Shown here: in pieces, positions 57,839 to 64,000 of the stretch
Numbering within the stretch: the first letter of the stretch is position 1
Layout of the letters: each line of letters begins with the position of its first letter
NCBI RefSeq assembly: GCF_003248515.1
Contig: NZ_QFOB01000005.1
Location: 124,001 to 188,000, forward strand
Direction of reading: 5' to 3'
Source: Sphingomonas sp.
GTDB lineage: Bacteria > Pseudomonadota > Alphaproteobacteria > Sphingomonadales > Sphingomonadaceae
DNA: 64,000 nt
Translations under genes and position numbers: made by a program
The notes under the pieces: generated by a model
Told to the model about the DNA's origin: nothing
The model's input: only the letters and a program-made list of their open reading frames with translations
Database searches by the model: none

Positions 57839-58824
57839 GCCCAGCCCTCCACGCCGCGCCGGCCGCGCGTGAGCACGTCGAGGCAGGCCATACGCAGCGC
57901 CACGCCCATTTCCACCTGCTCGGGAATGGCGGACCGGTTGAGATCGTCCGCCACGTCGCTGGCGATTTCCACGCCGCGATTCATCGGGCCGGGGTGCATG
58001 ACGAGCGCGTCGGGGGCCGCGCGGGCGAGGCGCTCGGCGGTGAGGCCATAGAGCGCGTGATATTCGCGGGGGGAGGGGACGAAGGCGCCGTCCATCCGCT
58101 CGCTCTGGAGGCGGAGCATCATCACCACGTCCGCGCCTTCCAGCCCGGCATCGAAATCGGTAAAGCGGGTGACGCCCATCCGTTCGACATGGGCAGGCAA
58201 AAGTGTGGGCGGGCCGACGACGCGCACGTCCGCGCCCAGTGTGCCAAGCGCGAGGATGTTCGATCGCGCGACGCGGCTGTGCAGCACATCGCCGCAGATC
58301 GCGACGGTGAGCCCGGCGATGCGGCCCTTGCGACGGCGGATCGTGAGCGCATCGAGCAGGGCCTGTGTGGGATGTTCGTGCCGGCCATCGCCGGCATTGA
58401 GGACGGGGCAGTCCACCTTGTCCGCGATCAGCCGTACCGCGCCCGACGATTCGTGGCGGATCACGATCACGTCCGGCCGCATGGCGTTCAGCGTGATCGC
58501 GGTATCGATCAGCGTCTCGCCCTTCTTCACGCTCGACTGGGCGACGGCCATGTTGACCACGTCCATGCCCAGCCGCTTGCCGGCGATCTCGAAGCTCAGC
58601 AGCGTGCGCGTGCTGTTTTCGAAGAAGGCGTTGATCTGGGTGAGACCGTGGAGACGGTCGTCACGCTTTTCGGTGGAGCGGTTGAGCGCGATCCACTGTT
58701 CGGCCTCGTCGAGCAGGAAGAGGATTTCGTGCGGCGCGAGGCCGGCGATACCGAGCAGGTGGCGATGGGGGAACGGATGAACCCCCAACCTCTCGTCTCT
58801 GGAGCGGGGCGGGGCGGAAGACAT
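57835..58824 (-). CDS. pyrB: Aspartate carbamoyltransferase catalytic subunit
   Basis: A 329-residue ATCase catalytic chain of the pyrimidine pathway. The carbamoyl-phosphate motif is FFENSTRTLLSFE near residue 68, the Lys loop is VAQSSVKKGETLIDT near residue 96, and HPTQALLDAL near residue 150 is the aspartate-carbamoyltransferase signature. A short N-terminal extension (residues 1-18) precedes the first helix, as in class A ATCases that need a PyrC' partner. No pyrI regulatory subunit is present. The next gene, the pseudo-dihydroorotase, is translationally coupled. Confidence 0.95.
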   Translation of the reverse strand: MSSAPPRSRDERLGVHPFPHRHLLGIAGLAPHEILFLLDEAEQWIALNRSTEKRDDRLHGLTQINAFFENSTRTLLSFEIAGKRLGMDVVNMAVAQSSVKKGETLIDTAITLNAMRPDVIVIRHESSGAVRLIADKVDCPVLNAGDGRHEHPTQALLDALTIRRRKGRIAGLTVAICGDVLHSRVARSNILALGTLGADVRVVGPPTLLPAHVERMGVTRFTDFDAGLEGADVVMMLRLQSERMDGAFVPSPREYHALYGLTAERLARAAPDALVMHPGPMNRGVEIASDVADDLNRSAIPEQVEMGVALRMACLDVLTRGRRGVEGWA

Positions 58825-58895
58825 CGTCGCCGCTCCTATCGGGGGTGGTGCCTTTGCTCAAGTTCGATGTGAGCCGGCGCGTCGTGGCTCCGGCG

Positions 58896-59360
58896 TCAGC
58901 CGATGCCGGCGATCGCATCGATCGCGCCCTGAAGGATGTAGGCGGCGGCCAGCTTGTCGACCAGCTCGCGGCGGCGCGCACGGCTGGCATCCGCTTCCAG
59001 CAACGTGCGTGTCACGGCAGCGGTGGACCAGCGCTCGTCCCACAGCAGGATAGGCAGGCCGAGATCGTCTATGTTGCGGCAGAAAGCGCGGACGGACTGG
59101 GTGCGCGGGCTATCGGTGCCGTCGAGATTGAGGGGCAGGCCGACGACGAGGCCGCGTGCGCTTTGCTGTACGAGCAGCTGTCGCAGGATCGCCTTGTCCA
59201 CCGAGAATTTGGCGCGGCGGATCGTTTCGGCCGGGCTCGCGATATGCCAGCCCGCATCGCAGAAGGCGACACCGATTGTTCTGGTGCCGACGTCCAGCCC
59301 GGCGAGGCGACCGCCTTCCGGGAGCGCGTCGCGAAAATCGAGGGCTTTGGTGGCGATCAT
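58896..59360 (-). CDS. ruvX: Holliday junction resolvase-like / pre-16S rRNA nuclease YqgF
   Basis: A 154-residue RNase H-fold nuclease of the YqgF family, which processes 16S rRNA ends. The first aspartate is in LAGLDVGTRTIGVAFCDAG near residue 20, then VVGLPLNLDGTDSPRTQSVRAF near residue 72, and the WDERWSTAAV motif near residue 107 with the terminal DKLAAAYILQGAID containing the last acid. The start at 59360 overlaps the stop of the upstream DUF3089 gene. It precedes pyrB by 71 bp in the same unit. Confidence 0.93.
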   Translation of the reverse strand: MIATKALDFRDALPEGGRLAGLDVGTRTIGVAFCDAGWHIASPAETIRRAKFSVDKAILRQLLVQQSARGLVVGLPLNLDGTDSPRTQSVRAFCRNIDDLGLPILLWDERWSTAAVTRTLLEADASRARRRELVDKLAAAYILQGAIDAIAGIG

Positions 59361-60481
59361 GGAACGGGCATCGTGGCGGTGCGGCGTTCGGCATCCGCAC
59401 GGAGATTCGCCCAGAACAGGGCATAATCGAAGACGTGATAATTGTTGCCCGGCAGCACATAGCCCCCGAAGCCTTCGGGCGGGGCGCCGATCGAGAGGAT
59501 GCCCTCGGGCGTGCAGGCTGCGCCGACCAGGCCTTTCTTCAGATCGGCCGTGGAATAGTCCGCATTCGGCACCAGCGCGCCGCGATTGGCGGAGGCGGGC
59601 GCCGATCCGCCCGGAATGCCGGTCAGGGGATTGGAGCAGAGCATCGTCGTGCCCTTGCGGGGCAGGCCGGCATAGCCGGTGGTGGCATCGAAATAAGCGG
59701 CGATCAGGCGCGGCTCGGTAGGCTCCGCGAAGCTCTGCCACGAGACGAGGCAGGTGTGGCTGTCGGGGGTCTTGCAGGCGGGCAGGCTCAAAGCCGGCAG
59801 ATCGGCCGTGCTGGAGATCGGCCAGCCGATCGCATAGGCCGCCACGACGCGCGAGCGGAGCTCCGTACCGCGCACCTTCTCCCGCAGCAGGCGGAGCAGG
59901 TGGAGCGAGCCCTGGCTGTGGCCGGCGAGGATGATCGGCCGGTCGAGCGGTTGGGCGGCGACGAAGACATCGAAGGCGCGGGCGACGTCGGCATAGGCCA
60001 GATCCATCGCTTTCGCGGCGCGGGGATCGCCAGCGACGAGGAAGGCGCCCAAAGTCGCCTGCCGGTAATAAGGAGCCCAGACGGGGCCGATGCCATTGAA
60101 GGCGCTGGCCTGGCTTTTCGCGAACAGGATCGTGCGGGCCTTCGCCTCCGGATCGGTGACCGGGCCGTTCCAGCGCGCCTTGCTGAGATAGGTGGTGGGC
60201 GGGATGTAGAAGATCGCCGCGCGGGGATAAGCGGCGGCGGTGAAGCCCGGCGGCGTGTAGCGTGAGGGATCGAGTGACAGATCGGGGCGGGCGACCCAGG
60301 CGGTGACCTTCGCATAATCGGGGGCGGGGCCGGCCTCGTTCCCCGCGAAATCGGCGGATGGCACGAACGTCCAGCGGATGAAGCGATCCTGGAACACGGC
60401 CCAGCTGATGCCGAGGGCGAGGATCAGCAGGATGATCGCGGCGATCACATAAAGGAATTTGCGGGCAAGCAGGGCGTGCAT
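59357..60481 (-). CDS. DUF3089 alpha/beta hydrolase, membrane-anchored
   Basis: A 374-residue protein of the DUF3089 family (alpha/beta hydrolase clan). One N-terminal transmembrane helix (FLYVIAAIILLILALGISWAVF, residues 9-30) anchors it. The mature domain has the nucleophile in IILAGHSQGSLHLLRLL near residue 190, and AIFYIPPTTYLSKARWNGPV near residue 88 is a family signature. The histidine may be in the C-terminal NNYHVFDYALFWANL. The substrate is unknown. The start at 60481 is used; a longer in-frame ORF would run through the inverted-repeat region. It heads the minus-strand operon. Confidence 0.85.
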   Translation of the reverse strand: MHALLARKFLYVIAAIILLILALGISWAVFQDRFIRWTFVPSADFAGNEAGPAPDYAKVTAWVARPDLSLDPSRYTPPGFTAAAYPRAAIFYIPPTTYLSKARWNGPVTDPEAKARTILFAKSQASAFNGIGPVWAPYYRQATLGAFLVAGDPRAAKAMDLAYADVARAFDVFVAAQPLDRPIILAGHSQGSLHLLRLLREKVRGTELRSRVVAAYAIGWPISSTADLPALSLPACKTPDSHTCLVSWQSFAEPTEPRLIAAYFDATTGYAGLPRKGTTMLCSNPLTGIPGGSAPASANRGALVPNADYSTADLKKGLVGAACTPEGILSIGAPPEGFGGYVLPGNNYHVFDYALFWANLRADAERRTATMPVP

Positions 60482-60495
60482 CCTCGAACGAAGCG

Positions 60496-60580
60496 CCGCT
60501 CGCCGGGGGCCTGTCGACGGGGCGGCCCCCGCTTCGCGATCGGAAGCGGGGTGGTGTCTCGGCAGGCCCCCGGCGAGCGG
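60496..60580. repeat. Nested inverted repeat between divergent genes
   Basis: Arms of 18 bp (60496-60513 and 60563-60580) pair perfectly, with a second nine-bp palindrome (CCCCGCTTC/GAAGCGGGG) nested in the 49-base spacer. The whole could form a long cruciform or a branched RNA. It lies 14 bp upstream of the DUF3089 start and 86 bp upstream of gatC, so it may carry or insulate the two divergent promoters. Confidence 0.65.
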
Positions 60581-60666
60581 GATTTCGCGGCTGCTGTAAT
60601 CGGCGGCGGGGTTCGCGTCCACGCATCGCCTTGTCGCGGGCGGTGGCCGATGCTAGCCGCGCCTCC

Positions 60667-60954
60667 ATGTCCGTAGATGCCGCCACCGTTCGCAAGATTG
60701 CGAGCCTCGCCCGTATCGCCGCCACCGAGACCGAGGTGGAGGCGATGGTGCCCGAATTGAACAATATCCTCGGCTGGATCGAGCAACTGGGCGAGGTCGA
60801 CACGAGCGGCATCGAGCCGCTCGCCGCCGTGATCCCGAACCATCTGCGCCTGCGCGACGACAAGGTGACGGACGGTGGCATTCGCGACAAGGTTCTCCAG
60901 AATGCGCCGCAGGCCGAACATGGCTTCTTCGCCGTGCCCAAGGTGATCGAATAA
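60667..60954 (+). CDS. gatC: Asp/Glu-tRNA amidotransferase subunit C
   Basis: A 95-residue subunit that stabilises GatA within the GatCAB complex, which amidates mischarged Glu-tRNA-Gln or Asp-tRNA-Asn. The chain matches the family from SVDAATVRKIASLARI to the end (LNNILGWIEQLGEVDTSGIEPL, then LRDDKV and the conserved NAP...GFFAVPKVIE). The start at 60667 is the one that removes an unconserved upstream extension. Its stop overlaps the gatA start (TAATG), so the two are coupled. Confidence 0.96.
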   Translation: MSVDAATVRKIASLARIAATETEVEAMVPELNNILGWIEQLGEVDTSGIEPLAAVIPNHLRLRDDKVTDGGIRDKVLQNAPQAEHGFFAVPKVIE

Positions 60955-62435
60955 TGGCTGCCCTCACCGATCTGACCGTCGCCGCCATTCGCGATGGCGT
61001 GCGCGACGGCGCCTTTTCGGCGCGCGAGGTGGCGGAAGCCTTCAATGCGGCGGTCTCCGAGGCGCGCGTGCTCAACGCCTTCATCGTGGAGACGCCCGAT
61101 CATGCGCTGGCCGCCGCCGACGCCGCCGACAAGGCCCGCGCCGCAGGAACGCTGAAGCCGCTTTCGGGCGTGCCGATCGGCATGAAAGATCTGTTCGCCA
61201 CCGCCGGCTACCAGACGACCGCCGCCAGCCACATGCTGGAAGGCTTCGTGCCGCCCTATGACGCGACTGTCGCGGCCAGGCTGTTCGATGCGGGCGCCGG
61301 CATGCTCGGCAAGCTCAATCTCGATCAGTTCGCGATGGGTTCCTCCAACGAAACCAGCTATTTCGGCAACGTTGTTTCGCCCTGGCGGCGCAATGACGGC
61401 GGCAATGCGCCGCTGGCGCCGGGCGGCTCCTCGGGAGGCTCGTCCGCCGCGATCGCCGCGCGGATCGTTCCGGCGGCGACAGGCACGGATACGGGCGGAT
61501 CGATCCGCCAGCCCGCCGCCTTCACCGGCATTTCGGGCATCAAGCCCACCTACGGGCGCTGCTCGCGCTGGGGCATCGTGGCGTTCGCCTCCTCCCTCGA
61601 TCAGGCCGGCCCGATGGCGCGCGACGTGCGCGACTGCGCGATCCTGCTGGAGGCGATGAGCGGCTTCGATGCGAAGGATGCGACTTCGCTCGACTTGCCC
61701 GTGCCGAATTGGGAAGCGCTTTTATCGAGCGATCTCAAGGGCAAGAAGATCGGTATTCCCAAGGAATATCGGGTCGATGGCATGCCGGCCGAGATCGAGG
61801 CGCTGTGGGAAAAGGGCATCGCACTGGTCAAGGATGCGGGCGCCGAGGTGGTGAGCGTCTCCCTGCCGCACACGCGCTATGCGCTGGCGACCTATTATAT
61901 CATCGCGCCGGCAGAGGCATCGTCCAACCTCGCCCGCTATGATGGCGTGCGTTATGGCCTGCGTGATCTGCCCGAAGGCGCGAACCTGCAGGACATGTAT
62001 GCGGCGACGCGCGCGGACGGATTCGGCGCGGAAGTGAAGCGGCGCATCCTGATCGGCACCTATGTGCTCTCGGCCGGCTTCTACGATGCCTATTACACGA
62101 AGGCCCAGCGCGTGCGGGCGCTGATCGCGCGCGATTTCGAACAGGCGTTCGAACAGTGCGATCTGCTGCTGACGCCGACCGCGCCCTCGGCCGCCTTCGC
62201 GCTGGGCGAGAAGACGGCCGATCCGCTCTCCATGTATCTCAACGACGTGTTTACCGTGCCGGCGAGCCTGGCGGGCCTTCCCGCCATGTCCGTGCCGGCG
62301 GGTCTGGATTCCCGGGGGCTGCCGCTGGGGCTGCAGATCATCGGCCGCCCGCTGGATGAGCAAAGCGTGCTGGATGCGGGCCTCGCCATCGAGCAGCGCG
62401 CGGGCTTCGCGGCGCAGCCGGAGCGGTGGTGGTAG
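60954..62435 (+). CDS. gatA: Asp/Glu-tRNA amidotransferase subunit A
   Basis: A 493-residue amidase subunit that supplies ammonia from glutamine. The Ser-cisSer-Lys triad is in IGMKDLF (Lys near residue 79) and GGSSGGSSAAIAARIV with DTGGSIRQPAAFTG (serines near 155-180). It works with GatC (upstream) and GatB, whose gene is not seen in this window. The presence of a single gltX nearby fits indirect tRNA-Gln charging. The 3' end overlaps the flippase gene by ten bases. Confidence 0.96.
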   Translation: MAALTDLTVAAIRDGVRDGAFSAREVAEAFNAAVSEARVLNAFIVETPDHALAAADAADKARAAGTLKPLSGVPIGMKDLFATAGYQTTAASHMLEGFVPPYDATVAARLFDAGAGMLGKLNLDQFAMGSSNETSYFGNVVSPWRRNDGGNAPLAPGGSSGGSSAAIAARIVPAATGTDTGGSIRQPAAFTGISGIKPTYGRCSRWGIVAFASSLDQAGPMARDVRDCAILLEAMSGFDAKDATSLDLPVPNWEALLSSDLKGKKIGIPKEYRVDGMPAEIEALWEKGIALVKDAGAEVVSVSLPHTRYALATYYIIAPAEASSNLARYDGVRYGLRDLPEGANLQDMYAATRADGFGAEVKRRILIGTYVLSAGFYDAYYTKAQRVRALIARDFEQAFEQCDLLLTPTAPSAAFALGEKTADPLSMYLNDVFTVPASLAGLPAMSVPAGLDSRGLPLGLQIIGRPLDEQSVLDAGLAIEQRAGFAAQPERWW

Positions 62436-63811
62436 CAGCCGATTCCGCCACCGGATCGGCGCTGGGCCGCCGCCTCCGCGGGATCTTCTCGCGGGAGCGG
62501 CTGACCGGCCCGACGGCCACCGTGGTCGTCAGCACGGCGGCGATCAATATCCTGCGCATCGGCAATACGATGCTGCTCACCCGGCTGCTGGCGCCGCGCG
62601 ATTTCGGCCTGGTGGGGATCATCGGATCGATCTTCTTCGCGATCAGCATGATCACGGATGCCGGCTTCCAGTCCTATATCGTTCGCCACGAGCGTGGGGA
62701 CGAACCGGAATTCCTGGATGCGATCTGGAGCATCCACATGCTGCGGGGCCTGCTGAACGGCGCGTTCGCAGCCGCGCTCGCGTGGCCGCTCGCGATGATC
62801 CTCGACAAGCCGGAAATGGCGCCGCTGATGGCGGTCGTCTCGCTGACGCTCGTCATAGACGGGGCGATGTCGCTCACCCTGCTCACGGCATTGCGGCGCA
62901 ATCTCGTGCGGCGCCTCTCGATCGTGGATACGGTGGCGTTCCTGGCCCAGCTGGTGACCGGCGTGATCGCGGCGTGGCTGCTGCGCAACGCCTGGGCACT
63001 CATCATCTCGATGCTGGCCTATAGCCTGCTGCGCACCACCGCGAGCTATCTGGTATTTCCGGATTCGCGGCGGCGCTTCCGGATCGATCGCGCGCTTTCG
63101 GGCGATCTGTGGCGCTTTTCGCGGATCATCGCGGCTTCCAGCATGCTCACGCTGCTGATGAGCCAGGTCGACAAGCTTGTGCTCGCGCGGCTGTTCACGC
63201 TTTCCGAATTCGGCGTCTATGCGATCGCCGCCAATCTCGCGATCGCGCCGATCGCGATCGTCGGCCTCTATACCAGCCGCGTCGTCTATCCGGCGATGGC
63301 GGAGGCGGGGCGAAACGAGCCGGCGAGCGTGAAAAGGCGGTTCTACGAACTGCGCGGGCCGATGTTCTATCTGTATCTGTTCGGCGCGGGCGGGCTGATC
63401 GGCGGTGCGCCGATGCTGATCCGCCTGCTCTATGATCCGCGTTATGTGGGGGCAGGGCCGTTCCTCCAGCTGCTGGCGATCGCCACCGCGCTTTCGATGC
63501 TGACGCGATCCGCCAACGAGATGCTGGTGGCGACCGGCCATACGCGCACCACCCTGATCGCCAATCTGGCGCGCGCCGGCTGGCTGGTGCTGGGCGGTGT
63601 CGCCGGTCTGCTCCTGTTCGGGCCGATCGGGCTCGTCGGGGCGCTGGCGGTGATCGAGGTGCCGCCCCTCGTTTATTATTTCGTCGTGATGCGCCGCCTG
63701 TCCCTGCTCGATGCCCCGCGCGAGGGGCTGGCCTTCGCCGTGCTGCTGGCGGGCGTGGCCGGGGGCGTCGTCGTCAATCTCGCCGCGCATTGGCTTCTGC
63801 CATGGCTGTGA
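62426..63811 (+). CDS. Polysaccharide flippase (Wzx-like)
   Basis: A 461-residue membrane protein of the MOP/polysaccharide transporter superfamily, with about 12-14 helices. The N-terminal helix pair NILRIGNTMLLTRLLAPRDFGLVGII and the conserved DKLVLARLFTLSEFGVYAIAANLA near residue 250 are typical of the lipopolysaccharide biosynthesis (Polysacc_synt_3) family. It moves undecaprenyl-linked sugar units to the periplasm. It begins with GTG at 62426 inside the gatA 3' end. The following glycosyltransferase overlaps its end by ten bases, so a glycan gene cluster probably begins here. Confidence 0.87.
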   Translation: MVVAADSATGSALGRRLRGIFSRERLTGPTATVVVSTAAINILRIGNTMLLTRLLAPRDFGLVGIIGSIFFAISMITDAGFQSYIVRHERGDEPEFLDAIWSIHMLRGLLNGAFAAALAWPLAMILDKPEMAPLMAVVSLTLVIDGAMSLTLLTALRRNLVRRLSIVDTVAFLAQLVTGVIAAWLLRNAWALIISMLAYSLLRTTASYLVFPDSRRRFRIDRALSGDLWRFSRIIAASSMLTLLMSQVDKLVLARLFTLSEFGVYAIAANLAIAPIAIVGLYTSRVVYPAMAEAGRNEPASVKRRFYELRGPMFYLYLFGAGGLIGGAPMLIRLLYDPRYVGAGPFLQLLAIATALSMLTRSANEMLVATGHTRTTLIANLARAGWLVLGGVAGLLLFGPIGLVGALAVIEVPPLVYYFVVMRRLSLLDAPREGLAFAVLLAGVAGGVVVNLAAHWLLPWL

Positions 63812-64000
63812 GGCGTGGGGAACCGGATCGGCCGCTGCATATCGGCCTGCTCGCGCCCGCCATACCGGCGAGCGGAATCGCCAACGGGATCGTGACCTAC
63901 ACCCGCATCATGCGCGATGCGCTGCGCGCCCAGGGGCATCAGGTCTCCATCCTCACCGCTTTCGATTATGAGGACGAGCGGGGCGAGCCGCACAAGCGCG
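63802..64000 (+). CDS. Glycosyltransferase family 4 (N-terminal part, cut by window end)
   Basis: A partial gene of 66 codons without a stop before the window edge. The translation runs HIGLLAPAIPASGIANGIVTY, with the glycine-rich loop of GT-B N-terminal domains, then THRIMRDALRAQGHQVSILTAF-type residues (here TRIMRDALRAQGHQVSILTAF). This is the donor/acceptor-binding start of a family 4 glycosyltransferase. It overlaps the flippase end, suggesting coupled expression and a role in the same glycan assembly. Confidence 0.75.
   Translation, partial: MAVRRGEPDRPLHIGLLAPAIPASGIANGIVTYTRIMRDALRAQGHQVSILTAFDYEDERGEPHKR

Noticed and set aside
59361..61232. Long minus-strand frame upstream of ruvX
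   Set aside because: It is out of frame with the DUF3089 gene it overlaps and antisense to gatC; RuvX has its own start at 59360.
1..64000. CRISPR arrays, rRNA, tRNA, insertion sequences, prophage
   Set aside because: Read through on both strands; no regularly spaced repeats, no cloverleaf-like sequences ending in CCA, and no transposase or integrase motifs were seen.

Overview
The window is GC-rich chromosomal DNA from an alphaproteobacterium, most likely a member of the Sphingomonadaceae (Sphingomonas or a close relative). Supporting signs are the cell-cycle regulator GcrA, a PEPxxWA-type CTERM surface protein, a Sphingomonas-type (SPAP/PafA-like) alkaline phosphatase, TrmFO, many sphingomonad DUF proteins, GGAAC-N17-GTT sequences resembling EcfG stress promoters, and two clusters of the short hairpin repeats common in sphingomonad intergenic DNA. 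I see no rRNA, tRNA, insertion sequence, prophage, CRISPR array or complete mobile element. It is mostly housekeeping chromosome with a few accessory pockets.

Layout. 0-5 kb: glutathione peroxidase, then metZ-apaG-LysR, and parE on the other strand. 5-11 kb: GcrA, an ABC-2 permease, then several very small proteins (three DUF465/YdcH-type, a stress-type membrane peptide, a CxxC mini-protein) around a DUF4126 protein and a mercuric-reductase-like flavoprotein. 11-18 kb (minus strand): a Tat-exported flavin amine oxidase with its own cytochrome c, a TonB-dependent receptor, and a SPAP-type phosphatase. 18-24 kb: trmFO, a slipin, a 2-hydroxyacid dehydrogenase, a Ser/Thr/Gly-rich repeat protein and a soluble GAF-kinase-receiver hybrid. 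24-31 kb (minus): the translation/RNA cluster rbfA, lipoprotein, GNAT, hydrolase, truB, rpsO, pnp. 31-39 kb: a DUF2171 stress-type protein, cytochrome c' with a b-type cytochrome, a manganese riboswitch in front of a Na/Ca-exchanger-type transporter, a zinc metallopeptidase, patatin, 3-hydroxybutyrate dehydrogenase and an isoprenylcysteine methyltransferase-like protein. 39-43 kb: mannose-1-phosphate guanylyltransferase divergent from a PEP-CTERM protein, a retropepsin-like protease and an unknown membrane protein. 43-49 kb: leuA with a leucine-rich leader peptide and attenuator, a cyclic-nucleotide-binding membrane protein, gltA and gltX. 49-54 kb: ComEC, a PAS hybrid kinase and a short low-GC pocket with two exported orphans. 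54-60.5 kb (minus): one tightly packed operon of a DUF3089 hydrolase, ruvX, pyrB, a catalytically dead dihydroorotase, a Sel1-SPOR protein and an M24 peptidase. 60.6-64 kb: gatC-gatA running into a polysaccharide flippase and a glycosyltransferase cut by the window edge.

The most informative regulatory finds are two cis-acting RNA elements. One is a yybP-ykoY (Mn2+) riboswitch upstream of the exchanger at 33.7 kb, which points to that transporter handling manganese. The other is a 16-residue leader peptide with five leucine codons followed by mutually exclusive hairpins upstream of leuA. The most informative protein find is the pyrB partner at 56.6-57.8 kb: it keeps the dihydroorotase fold but has lost the HxH and aspartate metal ligands, as in the structural pseudo-dihydroorotases of Pseudomonas ATCase. 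I did not find a convincing wholly new defence or mobile system. The strongest candidates for undescribed biology are the amine oxidase/cytochrome c pair, the low-GC pocket at 53.3-54.2 kb and the duplicated-motif protein at 21.4 kb.
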